Source: an uncultured Sulfurovum sp.
Lineage (GTDB): Bacteria; Campylobacterota; Campylobacteria; Campylobacterales; Sulfurovaceae
Direction: 5' to 3'
Assembly (NCBI GenBank): GCA_902727905.1
Contig: CACVAR010000125.1
Location: 1-36,202, forward strand
DNA: 36,202 nucleotides
Each line of letters opens with the position of its first letter. The stretch's first letter is position 1. A program made the position numbers and the translations under genes. Positions 1 to 6,860 of the stretch are shown here, in pieces. The notes beneath the pieces were generated by a model. It was given only the letters and a program-made list of their open reading frames with translations, did not search any database and was not told the DNA's origin.

Positions 1-2
1 AA

Positions 3-1031
3 CTCCATATAGAAGATTATAAGATGTTCAAAGATTTTGATATTGATTTTGTGGATGAAAATGATGAGGCTTTGCCTATTGTTGTTTTGGCTGGGGTTAA
101 TGGGAGTGGGAAGACTACTTTATTGGAAAGTATTTTTAGCCTTTCATCTATACTTTTTGAGAATGCTCTAAATAATGTGCTTGATAAGTTTTTTATTGAA
201 TTCGAACTTTTAAATCATATTAAAAAATATACTTCTGAGATAACACATAGTGATGTAAAAGAAGTTAAAAAGAATATATTGTATTTTTCAGTAGGTCAAA
301 ATCTTGAAGATATAAAAATATTTTTACCTAAGTATATTGCAAGTATGGTTTATGAATATGAGATACCTCCTGTTGAAGTTCATAAACAAGTTAGAGAGTA
401 TATTGATGATATTTTAAAAGAATTAAATCCTGGAATAGAGTTTGATAGTAGAGATGGAGAAGGAAACTTGTTTTTTAGAAATAAGGGTGGCGAGGATAAA
501 TTTTCAATTGATAATCTTTCAACAGGTGAAAAGACTCTTATCTCAAAAGTTTTATATATGTATTTAGCTGATATAAAAGATAAAGTAATCCTAATAGATG
601 AACCTGAATTATCCTTACATCCAAGCTGGCAAAACAAAGTCCTAAAAATCTATGAAAACTTTGTTGAAAAAAATAAGTGTCAAATTATTATAGCTACACA
701 CTCGCCTCATATTATAGGAAGTGCAAAACCTGAATATTTAAGAGTACTAAAAAAAGTAGATAATAAAATAGAAGTTGCTAAATATACTAAAAGTTATGGT
801 TTAGAATTTAATAAAATTTTAACGGACATAATGGGAGCAGAGACAAGAGTCTCAGATGTTAGTAAACGATTATCTATAATAAAATCTCTCATCATAAAAA
901 ATGATTTTGATTCTGATGAATTTAAAACAATATGGAGTGATTTAGAAAAGCTTTTAGGTGAAGATAATATAGATTTAAGACTCTTAAAACTTGAAATAGC
1001 ATCACGGAAAAAAAATGTTTCAAATAACTAA
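3..1031 (+). CDS. AAA/ABC-type ATPase, PtuA-like (5' end cut by window edge)
   Basis: Probable ATPase subunit of a two-gene antiphage pair of the Septu type. Counting from the ATG at 24, Walker A (GVNGSGKT) is at residues 24-31, an ABC-like signature (LSTGEK) at 165-170, Walker B (VILIDEPE) at 188-195 and an H-loop (ATHSPH) near 225-230. The frame is open upstream to base 3 and reads LHIEDYK before that Met, the usual first strand of RecF/SMC-like ATPases, so the true start probably lies a few codons outside the window. The gene overlaps the HNH gene by 17 bp, as expected for a co-translated pair. The ATPase fold is certain. The Septu assignment rests on the HNH partner and is inference; an OLD-like or other AAA+HNH system is the alternative. 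Confidence 0.85.
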   Translation, partial: LHIEDYKMFKDFDIDFVDENDEALPIVVLAGVNGSGKTTLLESIFSLSSILFENALNNVLDKFFIEFELLNHIKKYTSEITHSDVKEVKKNILYFSVGQNLEDIKIFLPKYIASMVYEYEIPPVEVHKQVREYIDDILKELNPGIEFDSRDGEGNLFFRNKGGEDKFSIDNLSTGEKTLISKVLYMYLADIKDKVILIDEPELSLHPSWQNKVLKIYENFVEKNKCQIIIATHSPHIIGSAKPEYLRVLKKVDNKIEVAKYTKSYGLEFNKILTDIMGAETRVSDVSKRLSIIKSLIIKNDFDSDEFKTIWSDLEKLLGEDNIDLRLLKLEIASRKKNVSNN

Positions 1032-1626
1032 AGATGAACCTAAATATTTTACTTTGGCTAAATCTAAAGTAAAGTTACCAAAAGTAAAAGATGCTTGGAG
1101 TAATAAAAATATAAACTCTATAAGGGCTAGATTACGAGAAGATATCTTACTGAGAGAACAAAAAGGTTTATGTGTCTATTGTGAAAAAAAGATTAGCAGT
1201 AAAGCTAATGTTTCTAATATTGATCATTTTGAAACGCGTGACTTAGTTTCTGAAAAAACTTTAGACTATCAAAATTTATTCGTCTCCTGTAATGTTCAAC
1301 ATAGATGTTCATCTTTTAAAGATAGTAAAAAGAGTCCCTTAAAAACAAAAGATGATTATTGTAATATAGTGAACCCTGTTAGTGAAAATCCAAATGACTT
1401 TTTTGATTATCTTTTTTCAGGTGAGATAGTTCCTTTAAGTGATAAAGCAAAATTTACAATAGCGTTATTCAATTTAAACCATCAATCTTTATACGATGAA
1501 CGTAAGCTTTTAGCTGATACTTTAAAATATTGTTCTAATTTAACTTTAGATGAGATATATGAAAACTTTGGTTATGAATTTGAAAGTTTTATCAATAATG
1601 TTTATCCTAAATTAAAAGAGTTATAA
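1015..1626 (+). CDS. HNH endonuclease-like protein, PtuB/TIGR02646-like
   Basis: Probable nuclease partner of the upstream ATPase. Zinc/HNH landmarks are CVYC at residues 53-56, IDHF with D70-H71, the YQNL segment with N87, then C92 and C98 followed by lysines. This Cys-x2-Cys, Asp-His, Asn, Cys...Cys layout matches the HNH family seen in Septu PtuB and some retron-linked proteins, which cleaves nucleic acid when its ATPase is triggered. At 203 aa the length fits. The ATG lies inside the end of the ATPase gene and has only a poor, A-rich ribosome site, suggesting translational coupling. The stop codon directly abuts the ATG of nnr with no spacer, so the defence pair seems to share the housekeeping transcript. 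The HNH call is firm; the defence role is inferred. Confidence 0.8.
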   Translation: MFQITKDEPKYFTLAKSKVKLPKVKDAWSNKNINSIRARLREDILLREQKGLCVYCEKKISSKANVSNIDHFETRDLVSEKTLDYQNLFVSCNVQHRCSSFKDSKKSPLKTKDDYCNIVNPVSENPNDFFDYLFSGEIVPLSDKAKFTIALFNLNHQSLYDERKLLADTLKYCSNLTLDEIYENFGYEFESFINNVYPKLKEL

Positions 1627-3036
1627 ATGCAACCCCTCTACCAATCCTGCTACCCCCTAGACCAACGATGCTACGATGACTACAACCTAACCGAAGACAT
1701 CCTAATGGAACACGCAGCCAATGGAATGGCTACTTATATAAAAGCCAATTTTTCAGAACAAAGTTCAGTTTTAATTGTTTGTGGTGTTGGTAACAATGGT
1801 GCAGATGGGATTGTCTTGGCTCGTTTATTACAAGGGATATATAATGTCAAACTTTATATTCCATTTGGGGTGCGCTCTGTTATGGCAGAGGTACAGTTGG
1901 AACGTGTACAATGTTTAGAAATTGACTTTGTTGATGAGGTTCAAGAAGCTGATGTAATTGTTGATGCAATTTTTGGTGCTGGACTTTCACGTGAACTTGA
2001 CGAGAAAACAAGAAAATTAATTGTTAAACTTGAAGCCTTAAATGGTTTTAAAATTGCTTGTGATGTTCCGACAGGTATTGATATAGATGGTAACCCTTTA
2101 CCTATGGCACTTTTTGTGGATGTAACCTTGACAATGGGTGCTTTAAAAGAGTGTTTATATACAGACATGGCAAAAGATTATGTGGGTGAAGTCATTTGTC
2201 TTGATTTGGGTGTTTCAAATGAGAAGTATGTAGAAGGATTTGAGAGTGATATAGCACTTTTAGAACCTTGTGATATGCACTTACCTAGTCGAACAAAAGG
2301 CAATACTCATAAAGGAACTTATGGACACTTGGCTGTCATAGTAGGAGCCAAAGAAGGAGCTTCTATTATGTCTTCATTGTCAGCTTTACGTTTTGGGGTA
2401 GGGCTTGTGACTATGGTTGGAGAAGTGGAAACCTCCTTGCCATTAGAAGTGATGCAAGATATTGAATTACCCTATAATACAACAGCCATTGCCTTTGGTA
2501 TGGGTTTTGATACTTTTGAAGATGATATAGTAGAAGATATTTTAGAAAGTGATGCCCCTTTGATTTTAGATGCAGGTCTTTTTTCTAATGAAATAGTTTT
2601 GGAGTTTTTAGAACAACGCGATAGAGAAGTTGTTTTGACACCTCATCCAAAAGAGTTTGTCTCTTTATGGAATATGACCATTGATACTCCTTTGAACATT
2701 GCCATACTTCAAGCCAATCGTTTTGAAAAAGTACGTGAGTTTTGCACGCTTTTTCCTCATGTAACTTTGTTACTCAAAGGAGCAAATACTATCATTGCTC
2801 AAGACAAGCAACTCTACATCAATCCTTATGGCAGTTCAAGGCTCGCAAAAGGTGGCTCTGGGGATGTTTTAGCTGGTTTAATTGGTTCACTTTTAGCACA
2901 AGGTTATGATGGATTGGAAGCTAGCATTCAAGCTTCTTTAGCTTTTACAGCTGCTGCAAAAGCTTATGGTGGGAGTTCTTATGCTATGCTTCCAACAGAT
3001 TTAATAGAGGAGATTGGTAAGCTTGAGAAAAATTAA
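1627..3036 (+). CDS. nnr: Bifunctional NAD(P)H-hydrate epimerase / ADP-dependent dehydratase
   Basis: Metabolite-repair enzyme for NADHX and NADPHX. The N-terminal YjeF_N half (about residues 1-205) epimerises the hydrates; its nucleotide loop reads CGVGNNGADG, with Ala where most homologues have a second Gly, and CDVPTGID follows. The C-terminal ribokinase-like half (about 220-469) removes water using ADP, shown by LTPHPKEF and the catalytic KGGSGDVLAG motif near residues 408-417. The length of 469 aa is normal for the fused bacterial enzyme. The ATG immediately follows the stop of the HNH gene without a convincing ribosome site of its own. The first 30 or so codons are strikingly rich in C-ending codons compared with the rest of the gene. 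purN follows after 23 bp. Confidence 0.95.
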   Translation: MQPLYQSCYPLDQRCYDDYNLTEDILMEHAANGMATYIKANFSEQSSVLIVCGVGNNGADGIVLARLLQGIYNVKLYIPFGVRSVMAEVQLERVQCLEIDFVDEVQEADVIVDAIFGAGLSRELDEKTRKLIVKLEALNGFKIACDVPTGIDIDGNPLPMALFVDVTLTMGALKECLYTDMAKDYVGEVICLDLGVSNEKYVEGFESDIALLEPCDMHLPSRTKGNTHKGTYGHLAVIVGAKEGASIMSSLSALRFGVGLVTMVGEVETSLPLEVMQDIELPYNTTAIAFGMGFDTFEDDIVEDILESDAPLILDAGLFSNEIVLEFLEQRDREVVLTPHPKEFVSLWNMTIDTPLNIAILQANRFEKVREFCTLFPHVTLLLKGANTIIAQDKQLYINPYGSSRLAKGGSGDVLAGLIGSLLAQGYDGLEASIQASLAFTAAAKAYGGSSYAMLPTDLIEEIGKLEKN

Positions 3037-3059
3037 AATTTACTGCAGGGAGGCACTAA

Positions 3060-3626
3060 ATGCCGAGTCGTAAAAAGATAGCCGTATTATTTAGTGGAAC
3101 AGGATCAAATTTACAATATATTTTAGAAAATTTGCATAATAAAGAGGTTGAAGTAGTTGTTGCGTTGACTAACAAAGCAGATGCTGGGGGCATTGCTTTT
3201 GCTAAAGAACATAATATTGCTCTTGAGATTATTGAGTCTGCTTCTTTTGAAACACGAGAAGCTTTTGATGCTGAAATTGTTCATGCCTTACACTATTATA
3301 AGCCTGACTTAACAGTATTGGCTGGATTCATGAGAATTTTAACACCTACTTTTACTGAACAGATAAAAGCCATTAACTTACATCCTTCACTTCTTCCTCT
3401 TCATAAAGGTCTAATGGCAATAGAACGCTCTTATGATGATGAAAATGAGACAGGAGGTGTGACGGTTCATTGGGTAACTTCAGAGCTTGATGCTGGTGGG
3501 GTTATTTTACAAAAAGAGGTACAAAAAGAGAGTAAATCTTTTGATGAGTATCAATCGGAAGTTAAAGGCATAGAGAAAGTAGCACTAGCAGAAGGTGTTA
3601 TGGTAGCATTAAACAGTTTGGACTAA
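3060..3626 (+). CDS. purN: Phosphoribosylglycinamide formyltransferase
   Basis: Third step of de novo purine synthesis: transfers a formyl group from 10-formyl-THF to GAR in the cytoplasm. The phosphate-binding loop FSGTGSNLQ is at residues 11-19, and the catalytic trio falls at N106, H108 (INLHPSLLP) and D144 (SELDAGG), the same numbering as the E. coli enzyme. At 188 aa it is slightly shorter than E. coli PurN. A strong ribosome site (GGGAGG) precedes the ATG. It lies 23 bp after nnr and probably shares its transcript. The short inverted repeat GTTTGG/CCAAAC around the stop codon lacks a T-tract, so I do not call it a terminator. Confidence 0.96.
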   Translation: MPSRKKIAVLFSGTGSNLQYILENLHNKEVEVVVALTNKADAGGIAFAKEHNIALEIIESASFETREAFDAEIVHALHYYKPDLTVLAGFMRILTPTFTEQIKAINLHPSLLPLHKGLMAIERSYDDENETGGVTVHWVTSELDAGGVILQKEVQKESKSFDEYQSEVKGIEKVALAEGVMVALNSLD

Positions 3627-3662
3627 TTTTCCAAACAAATCAAAGAATGAAAAGGAAATAGG

Positions 3663-4091
3663 ATGAAAAATATATTAGGAATTGTGGCAGTTGTAGGATT
3701 AATGAGTGGTTGTGTTCCAGCACCAAAACCTCAAACAACGATTGGATTAGGAACAGGAATAGGAATACCACAGGCTTCAGCTTCTGCTTATGGTTTAAAA
3801 CCACATCGTTATGAGATGGCAATTAAGAATTATTTTTCAACAAAGTTGACACGTGGTGAGGCTGGTCAGTACAAGTTTGGAGAACCGAAACGTGCTTACA
3901 AACAAAAAGGTTTTGCTTATGGTGGTGAACTTGCTTGGAAAGGTTGGTTGGTAGAGACTTCTGTTGCAACACCATCAAGAACTGGAAGATACTTAACACC
4001 TAAACCTTATATGGTACTTTTTAAGGGGGAACAGATAGTAGAGCATATATTAGGGAACTCACATAAGCTGTTAACTAAAGTAGACAAGTAA
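3663..4091 (+). CDS. Small lipoprotein, unknown function
   Basis: A 142-aa protein starting with a type II signal peptide: a short basic start, a hydrophobic stretch and lipobox LMSGC with the lipidated Cys at residue 17. The mature protein begins Pro-rich, has a Gly/Ile-rich segment, then a basic and aromatic region (tyrosines, KQKGFAYGG, AWKGWLVE) that might be an SH3-like or small beta fold. I do not recognise the family. The ATG has an upstream AAAGGAAATAGG ribosome site. The YdjM-like gene begins one base after its stop codon, so the two are probably co-expressed at the envelope. Confidence 0.8.
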   Translation: MKNILGIVAVVGLMSGCVPAPKPQTTIGLGTGIGIPQASASAYGLKPHRYEMAIKNYFSTKLTRGEAGQYKFGEPKRAYKQKGFAYGGELAWKGWLVETSVATPSRTGRYLTPKPYMVLFKGEQIVEHILGNSHKLLTKVDK

Positions 4092-4092
4092 A

Positions 4093-4821
4093 ATGGCAAA
4101 TTTTAACACACACTTTACCGTAGCAGCAACAGCTTCGGCTGTTGTTTCAGCCACTTTACTCTCTATGGAAGTTGTGACACCTGAACAAGCTGTTATAGCT
4201 TTTGGTATTGGAACACTGGGTGGACTTTTACCTGATGTTGACTCTGCTCACTCAACCTCCATTAAGGTAGGTTTTAATGTCCTTTCTTTACTCATGACAA
4301 TTATGCTTATATTTGTTAAGTCTTCTACTTATTCCTTAATAGAGATGGCAGTCGTTTCTGTACTTGTATTTATGGGAATACGTTATGCGTTTTTAGAGTT
4401 TTTTCGTAAAATTTCAAAACATAGAGGGATGTTTCATACCATACCTGTAGCGATGATTTGGGGAATTGTGGTTGCTTCCATGTGCCAATGGTTTTTTGAC
4501 TTAAACTCACTTGTTTCATGGGTATATGGTTTTATGGTTACATGGGGTTATATTGTACATCTTATTTTGGATGAAACCTATAGTGTTGACTTAGGAAACA
4601 GACGTATGAAAAGGTCTTCTGGAACGGCTTTTAAGTTTGGAATGTTTAAAACAAGAAATCAAAAGATTCAAACAGCCATTGTTTATGCATCCATACCACT
4701 TCTATTACTGTTTGTTGCACCCAATACAGATTTAGTACAAACAGCTATTTTCTCAGAAGAAGCTTGGTTAAATTTTAAAGACATTATCATCCCTCATGAT
4801 GGGCGTTGGTTTTTTCATTAA
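4093..4821 (+). CDS. YdjM-like membrane-bound metal-dependent hydrolase family protein
   Basis: A 242-aa inner-membrane protein of the YdjM/DUF457 family. Conserved His/Asp motifs sit at helix ends: NTHFTVA near the N-terminus, LLPDVDSAHS near residues 45-54, KHRGMFHT near 114-121 and HLILDE near 154-159; together they look like a metal site. I count five or six hydrophobic helices. The family is often annotated as a metal-dependent hydrolase, but substrates are mostly unknown. In E. coli ydjM is a LexA target; I see no evidence for that here. The start is one base after the stop of the preceding lipoprotein gene, with a weak ribosome site inside that gene. Confidence 0.85.
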   Translation: MANFNTHFTVAATASAVVSATLLSMEVVTPEQAVIAFGIGTLGGLLPDVDSAHSTSIKVGFNVLSLLMTIMLIFVKSSTYSLIEMAVVSVLVFMGIRYAFLEFFRKISKHRGMFHTIPVAMIWGIVVASMCQWFFDLNSLVSWVYGFMVTWGYIVHLILDETYSVDLGNRRMKRSSGTAFKFGMFKTRNQKIQTAIVYASIPLLLLFVAPNTDLVQTAIFSEEAWLNFKDIIIPHDGRWFFH

Positions 4822-4837
4822 GTTAAATGAAACAGTG

Positions 4838-4843
4838 TATAAT
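4838..4843 (+). promoter_or_regulatory. -10 box TATAAT upstream of the ArsC-like gene
   Basis: A perfect TATAAT 27 bases before the ATG at 4871. There is no clear -35, as is usual for sigma-70 promoters of Campylobacterota. Just upstream, TTTCATT/AATGAAA at about 4813-4832 can form a 7-bp hairpin that may end the preceding transcript. In DNA this AT-rich the motif can occur by chance. Confidence 0.45.
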
Positions 4844-4870
4844 TTTTAAAAAATATAAGGTAAAAATAAT

Positions 4871-5212
4871 ATGACAATATACGGTATAAAAACATGTTCA
4901 ACAGTAGGAAAAGCTAGAAAGTTTATGAGAGACAATGGCATTGAGTTTGACTTTGTGGACTACAAAGAGACACAAGTAGGTGAAGAAAAAGTTCGTGAAT
5001 GGTTAAAACAGATAGACATGAAAGTGCTTTTTAACACACGTGGAACAAAGTACCGTGACCTCAAACTCAAAGAGCTAAATCTTGATGATGAAGGTAAAAT
5101 CGAATGGATGGCAAAAGAGAACTATTTACTTAAACGTCCAGTTATTGAATATGGTGACGGTAAGGTTCATGTGGCTTATGATGAAGAGGTTTATAGGGAG
5201 ACTTTTTTATAG
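4871..5212 (+). CDS. ArsC/Spx/YffB-family thioredoxin-fold protein
   Basis: A 113-aa single-domain protein of the arsenate reductase-related family. The N-terminus MTIYGIKTCSTVGKARKF carries one Cys (C9) at the start of the first helix, where ArsC has its catalytic Cys. Spx has CxxC there; here only the first Cys is present. LLKRPVIEY towards the C-terminus matches the conserved Arg-Pro segment of the family. There is no arsenic operon nearby, so a true arsenate reductase is unlikely; a YffB-like glutathione-linked reductase or an uncharacterised thiol protein fits better. It appears to be transcribed alone from the -10 at 4838, with AAGG upstream of the ATG. Confidence 0.85.
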   Translation: MTIYGIKTCSTVGKARKFMRDNGIEFDFVDYKETQVGEEKVREWLKQIDMKVLFNTRGTKYRDLKLKELNLDDEGKIEWMAKENYLLKRPVIEYGDGKVHVAYDEEVYRETFL

Positions 5213-5265
5213 TTTTTTATATATACCGTTTTTGAGTATAAGTTACTTTTTTAGTCTATCTAAGC

Positions 5266-5299
5266 TATAATATTCCTACAAATCGTAGTAAAAGGAATA
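5266..5299 (+). promoter_or_regulatory. Promoter and palindromic operator candidate of the first toxin-antitoxin operon
   Basis: TATAAT at 5266-5271 is followed by a nested inverted repeat: outer arms TATTCCT (5271-5277) and AGGAATA (5293-5299), inner arms CTAC (5276-5279) and GTAG (5285-5288). The outer right arm covers the AAAGGA ribosome site of the antitoxin gene, so a bound repressor or an mRNA hairpin could block both transcription and translation. Autorepression is usual for such operons; the site is read from symmetry only. Confidence 0.55.
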
Positions 5300-5302
5300 A
5301 GT

Positions 5303-5626
5303 ATGCAAACGGTAGCCATAAGAGATTTAAAAAATAATCCCTCTTCTATGACAAAATATCTTGATGAGGGAGATTCTGTTTTTGTAACAAGACATGGTAA
5401 GCCAATAGGTATTACACTTCCATTGAATGATGATGTTTTTTCTATGGGTGTAAAAAAAACAGTTGCTATTGAGCTTTATAAGATGGAAATAATTTCTCTT
5501 GGTAAAATGGCAGAGATGTTAGAAATACCTAAACAAGAAGCGATGAGTTTGCTAAATAGCTTGAACATTACATGGATAGAAGATGATGTGGAGAGCATTA
5601 AAGCAGAGACTAATAAATGGCTTTAA
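5303..5626 (+). CDS. Antitoxin, Phd/YefM-like N-terminus joined to a UPF0175-like C-terminus
   Basis: A 107-aa antitoxin of a type II system. Residues 1-44 (AIRDLKNNPSSM, then VFVTRHGKPIGITLPL) resemble the DNA-binding Phd/YefM fold. Residues 50-107 (KTVAIELYKMEIISLGKMAEML and the following helix-turn-helix) resemble UPF0175, the usual partner of DUF3368 PIN toxins. It is therefore a hybrid antitoxin in which two known modules meet. The ribosome site AAAGGA lies within the operator palindrome. The gene overlaps the toxin gene by 10 bp, giving coupled translation. Expected role: bind and neutralise the toxin and repress the operon. Confidence 0.85.
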   Translation: MQTVAIRDLKNNPSSMTKYLDEGDSVFVTRHGKPIGITLPLNDDVFSMGVKKTVAIELYKMEIISLGKMAEMLEIPKQEAMSLLNSLNITWIEDDVESIKAETNKWL

Positions 5627-6105
5627 ACTCCATTGTCATTTCTGACAGTACAACACTTATCTCTCTTATAAATATTGAGAGATTTGAACTTCTTTTTAAA
5701 TTCTCAGAAACCATCATTATTACACCTTCTGTTTATAGTGAAGTAACCATTCAAAAGAGGGCTAAACAGATTGTAGATGAATATATTTCTATTTCAAGAA
5801 TAACGGTGAAGGAAGTCGAAAATCAAAAAAAAGTAAAAGAGCTTTTGATTCGTTTAGATTTGGGAGAGTCAGAGTCAATTGTATTGGCTGAAGAGCAAAA
5901 GTTACCTCTTATCATAGATGAAAAAAGAGGTAAAAACATTGCTACCTCTATGGGTTTAGATGTTATTGGTTTGATTGGCATATTGTTAATTTATAAAAAG
6001 AAGACTTATCTTAGTAACGATGAAATAAAAGAGATAGTGGAAGAGTTAAGAACAATTAGTTTTAGGGTTTCTGATGGCTTGTTGAGGTTGCTTTTGGAGG
6101 GTTAA
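5617..6105 (+). CDS. PIN-domain toxin, DUF3368 family
   Basis: A 162-aa predicted ribonuclease toxin. PIN acidic residues sit in IVISDSTTLI (D10), PSVYSEVT (the Glu), LGESESIVLAEE and LIIDEKRGKNIA; the last site reads Asp-Glu where many relatives have Asp-Asp. DUF3368 proteins are PIN-fold toxins that cut RNA when freed from their UPF0175 antitoxin, and that partner type is directly upstream with a 10-bp overlap. The ORF looks intact. The VapBC operon begins 70 bases downstream with its own operator. Confidence 0.88.
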   Translation: MALNSIVISDSTTLISLINIERFELLFKFSETIIITPSVYSEVTIQKRAKQIVDEYISISRITVKEVENQKKVKELLIRLDLGESESIVLAEEQKLPLIIDEKRGKNIATSMGLDVIGLIGILLIYKKKTYLSNDEIKEIVEELRTISFRVSDGLLRLLLEG

Positions 6106-6136
6106 AGATATCTGATGTTTGACATAACCCTAAAAA

Positions 6137-6162
6137 TAGTATATACTATAAAATATATACTA
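6137..6162 (+). promoter_or_regulatory. vapBC operator palindrome
   Basis: TAGTATATACTA (6137-6148) is a perfect 12-bp palindrome. Its first nine bases also pair with TATATACTA at 6154-6162, so one and a half symmetrical sites lie 14 bp above the vapB start. Candidate -10 hexamers TATACT fall inside it. The arrangement fits cooperative binding of an AbrB-fold VapB with VapC. The symmetry is seen directly; the regulatory role is inferred. Confidence 0.65.
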
Positions 6163-6175
6163 AAAGGAGCATATC

Positions 6176-6415
6176 ATGATGGCAACTGCAAAACTTTTTC
6201 AAAATGGTCAAAGTCAAGCTGTTCGGCTACCTAAAGAGTTTAGGTTTGAGAATTTAAAAGAAGTGTTTATTAAAAAGGTAAATGGCATGGTTGTGTTAAT
6301 GCCTAAGTCCGATAAAACGGTATGGGATAAAATGTTTAATAACCTTGATAACTTCTCAGATGATTTTATGGAGACGAGAACAGAACCTCAACAGAAACGT
6401 GAGGAACTCTTTTGA
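6176..6415 (+). CDS. vapB: VapB-type antitoxin (AbrB/SpoVT fold)
   Basis: A 79-aa antitoxin. The N-terminal swapped-hairpin DNA-binding domain is recognisable from AKLFQNGQSQAVRLPKEFRF, the hallmark of VapB/MazE-like proteins. The C-terminal acidic and aromatic tail (about residues 45-79) would wrap the toxin. Two adjacent ATGs compete; the first (6176) stands six bases from AAAGGAG and is preferred, the second would remove one residue. It shares a 4-base overlap (TTGA) with vapC. It should repress its own operon through the palindrome at 6137-6162. Confidence 0.92.
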   Translation: MMATAKLFQNGQSQAVRLPKEFRFENLKEVFIKKVNGMVVLMPKSDKTVWDKMFNNLDNFSDDFMETRTEPQQKREELF

Positions 6416-6813
6416 AAAGAATGATGTTAGATACTAATATTTGTATTTACATTATTAAAAATAAGCCTGAAAGTGTTAAAAAACGATTTAGAGAGTTTGA
6501 AATTGGTGGACTATGTATTTCCAGTATAACCGTTTCAGAGTTGATGTATGGTGCGTATAAAAGTCAACAGACAGAGAAAAATCTACAAGCTTTAGAGAGT
6601 TTTTTGATGCCATTTGAGATAGTGGACTATGACTATGTAGCCTCTATTGAGTATGGAAAGATTAGAGCTGGTTTGGAGAAAAAAGGTCAAGTCATTGGTA
6701 ATATGGATATGCAAATAGCAGGACATGCATTGGCTTTAGATATAACACTTGTTAGCAATAATACAAAAGAGTTCATACGTATTGATGGATTAGGTTTAGA
6801 TAATTGGGCTTGA
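6412..6813 (+). CDS. vapC: VapC-type PIN-domain ribonuclease toxin
   Basis: A 133-aa PIN nuclease expected to cleave tRNA or rRNA and halt translation when VapB is lost. Catalytic acidic residues are visible in MLDTNICIY (D7), TVSELMYG (E43) and NMDMQIAGHA, followed by the typical TLVSNNTKEF and GLGLDNW ending. The TTG start at 6412 overlaps the vapB stop and has GAGGA six bases upstream; ATG codons at 6421 and 6424 are alternatives but sit too far from that site. All key residues appear present, so the module is likely functional. Confidence 0.92.
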   Translation: MKRMMLDTNICIYIIKNKPESVKKRFREFEIGGLCISSITVSELMYGAYKSQQTEKNLQALESFLMPFEIVDYDYVASIEYGKIRAGLEKKGQVIGNMDMQIAGHALALDITLVSNNTKEFIRIDGLGLDNWA

Positions 6814-6849
6814 ATCAATAAAGAGACTTTTTTATAGTACAAATATTGC

Positions 6850-6855
6850 TATAAT
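6850..6855 (+). promoter_or_regulatory. -10 box TATAAT five bases before an ATG
   Basis: TATAAT ends only five bases before the ATG at 6861, and no ribosome site lies between. If real, transcription would start at about the A of the start codon and give a leaderless mRNA. A chance match with a more distant promoter is the alternative. Confidence 0.4.
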
Positions 6856-6860
6856 AAAAC

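Noticed and set aside
3616..3636. GTTTGG/CCAAAC inverted repeat at the purN stop as a terminator
   Set aside because: Six-bp stem, nine-base loop and no T-run on the plus strand.
4871..5212. Annotation as arsenate reductase arsC
   Set aside because: Only family-level similarity; no arsenic genes nearby, so no symbol was given.
5082..5270. 62-codon plus-strand frame running past the ArsC-like gene
   Set aside because: Starts in another frame inside a well-conserved gene and ends in AT-rich promoter DNA.
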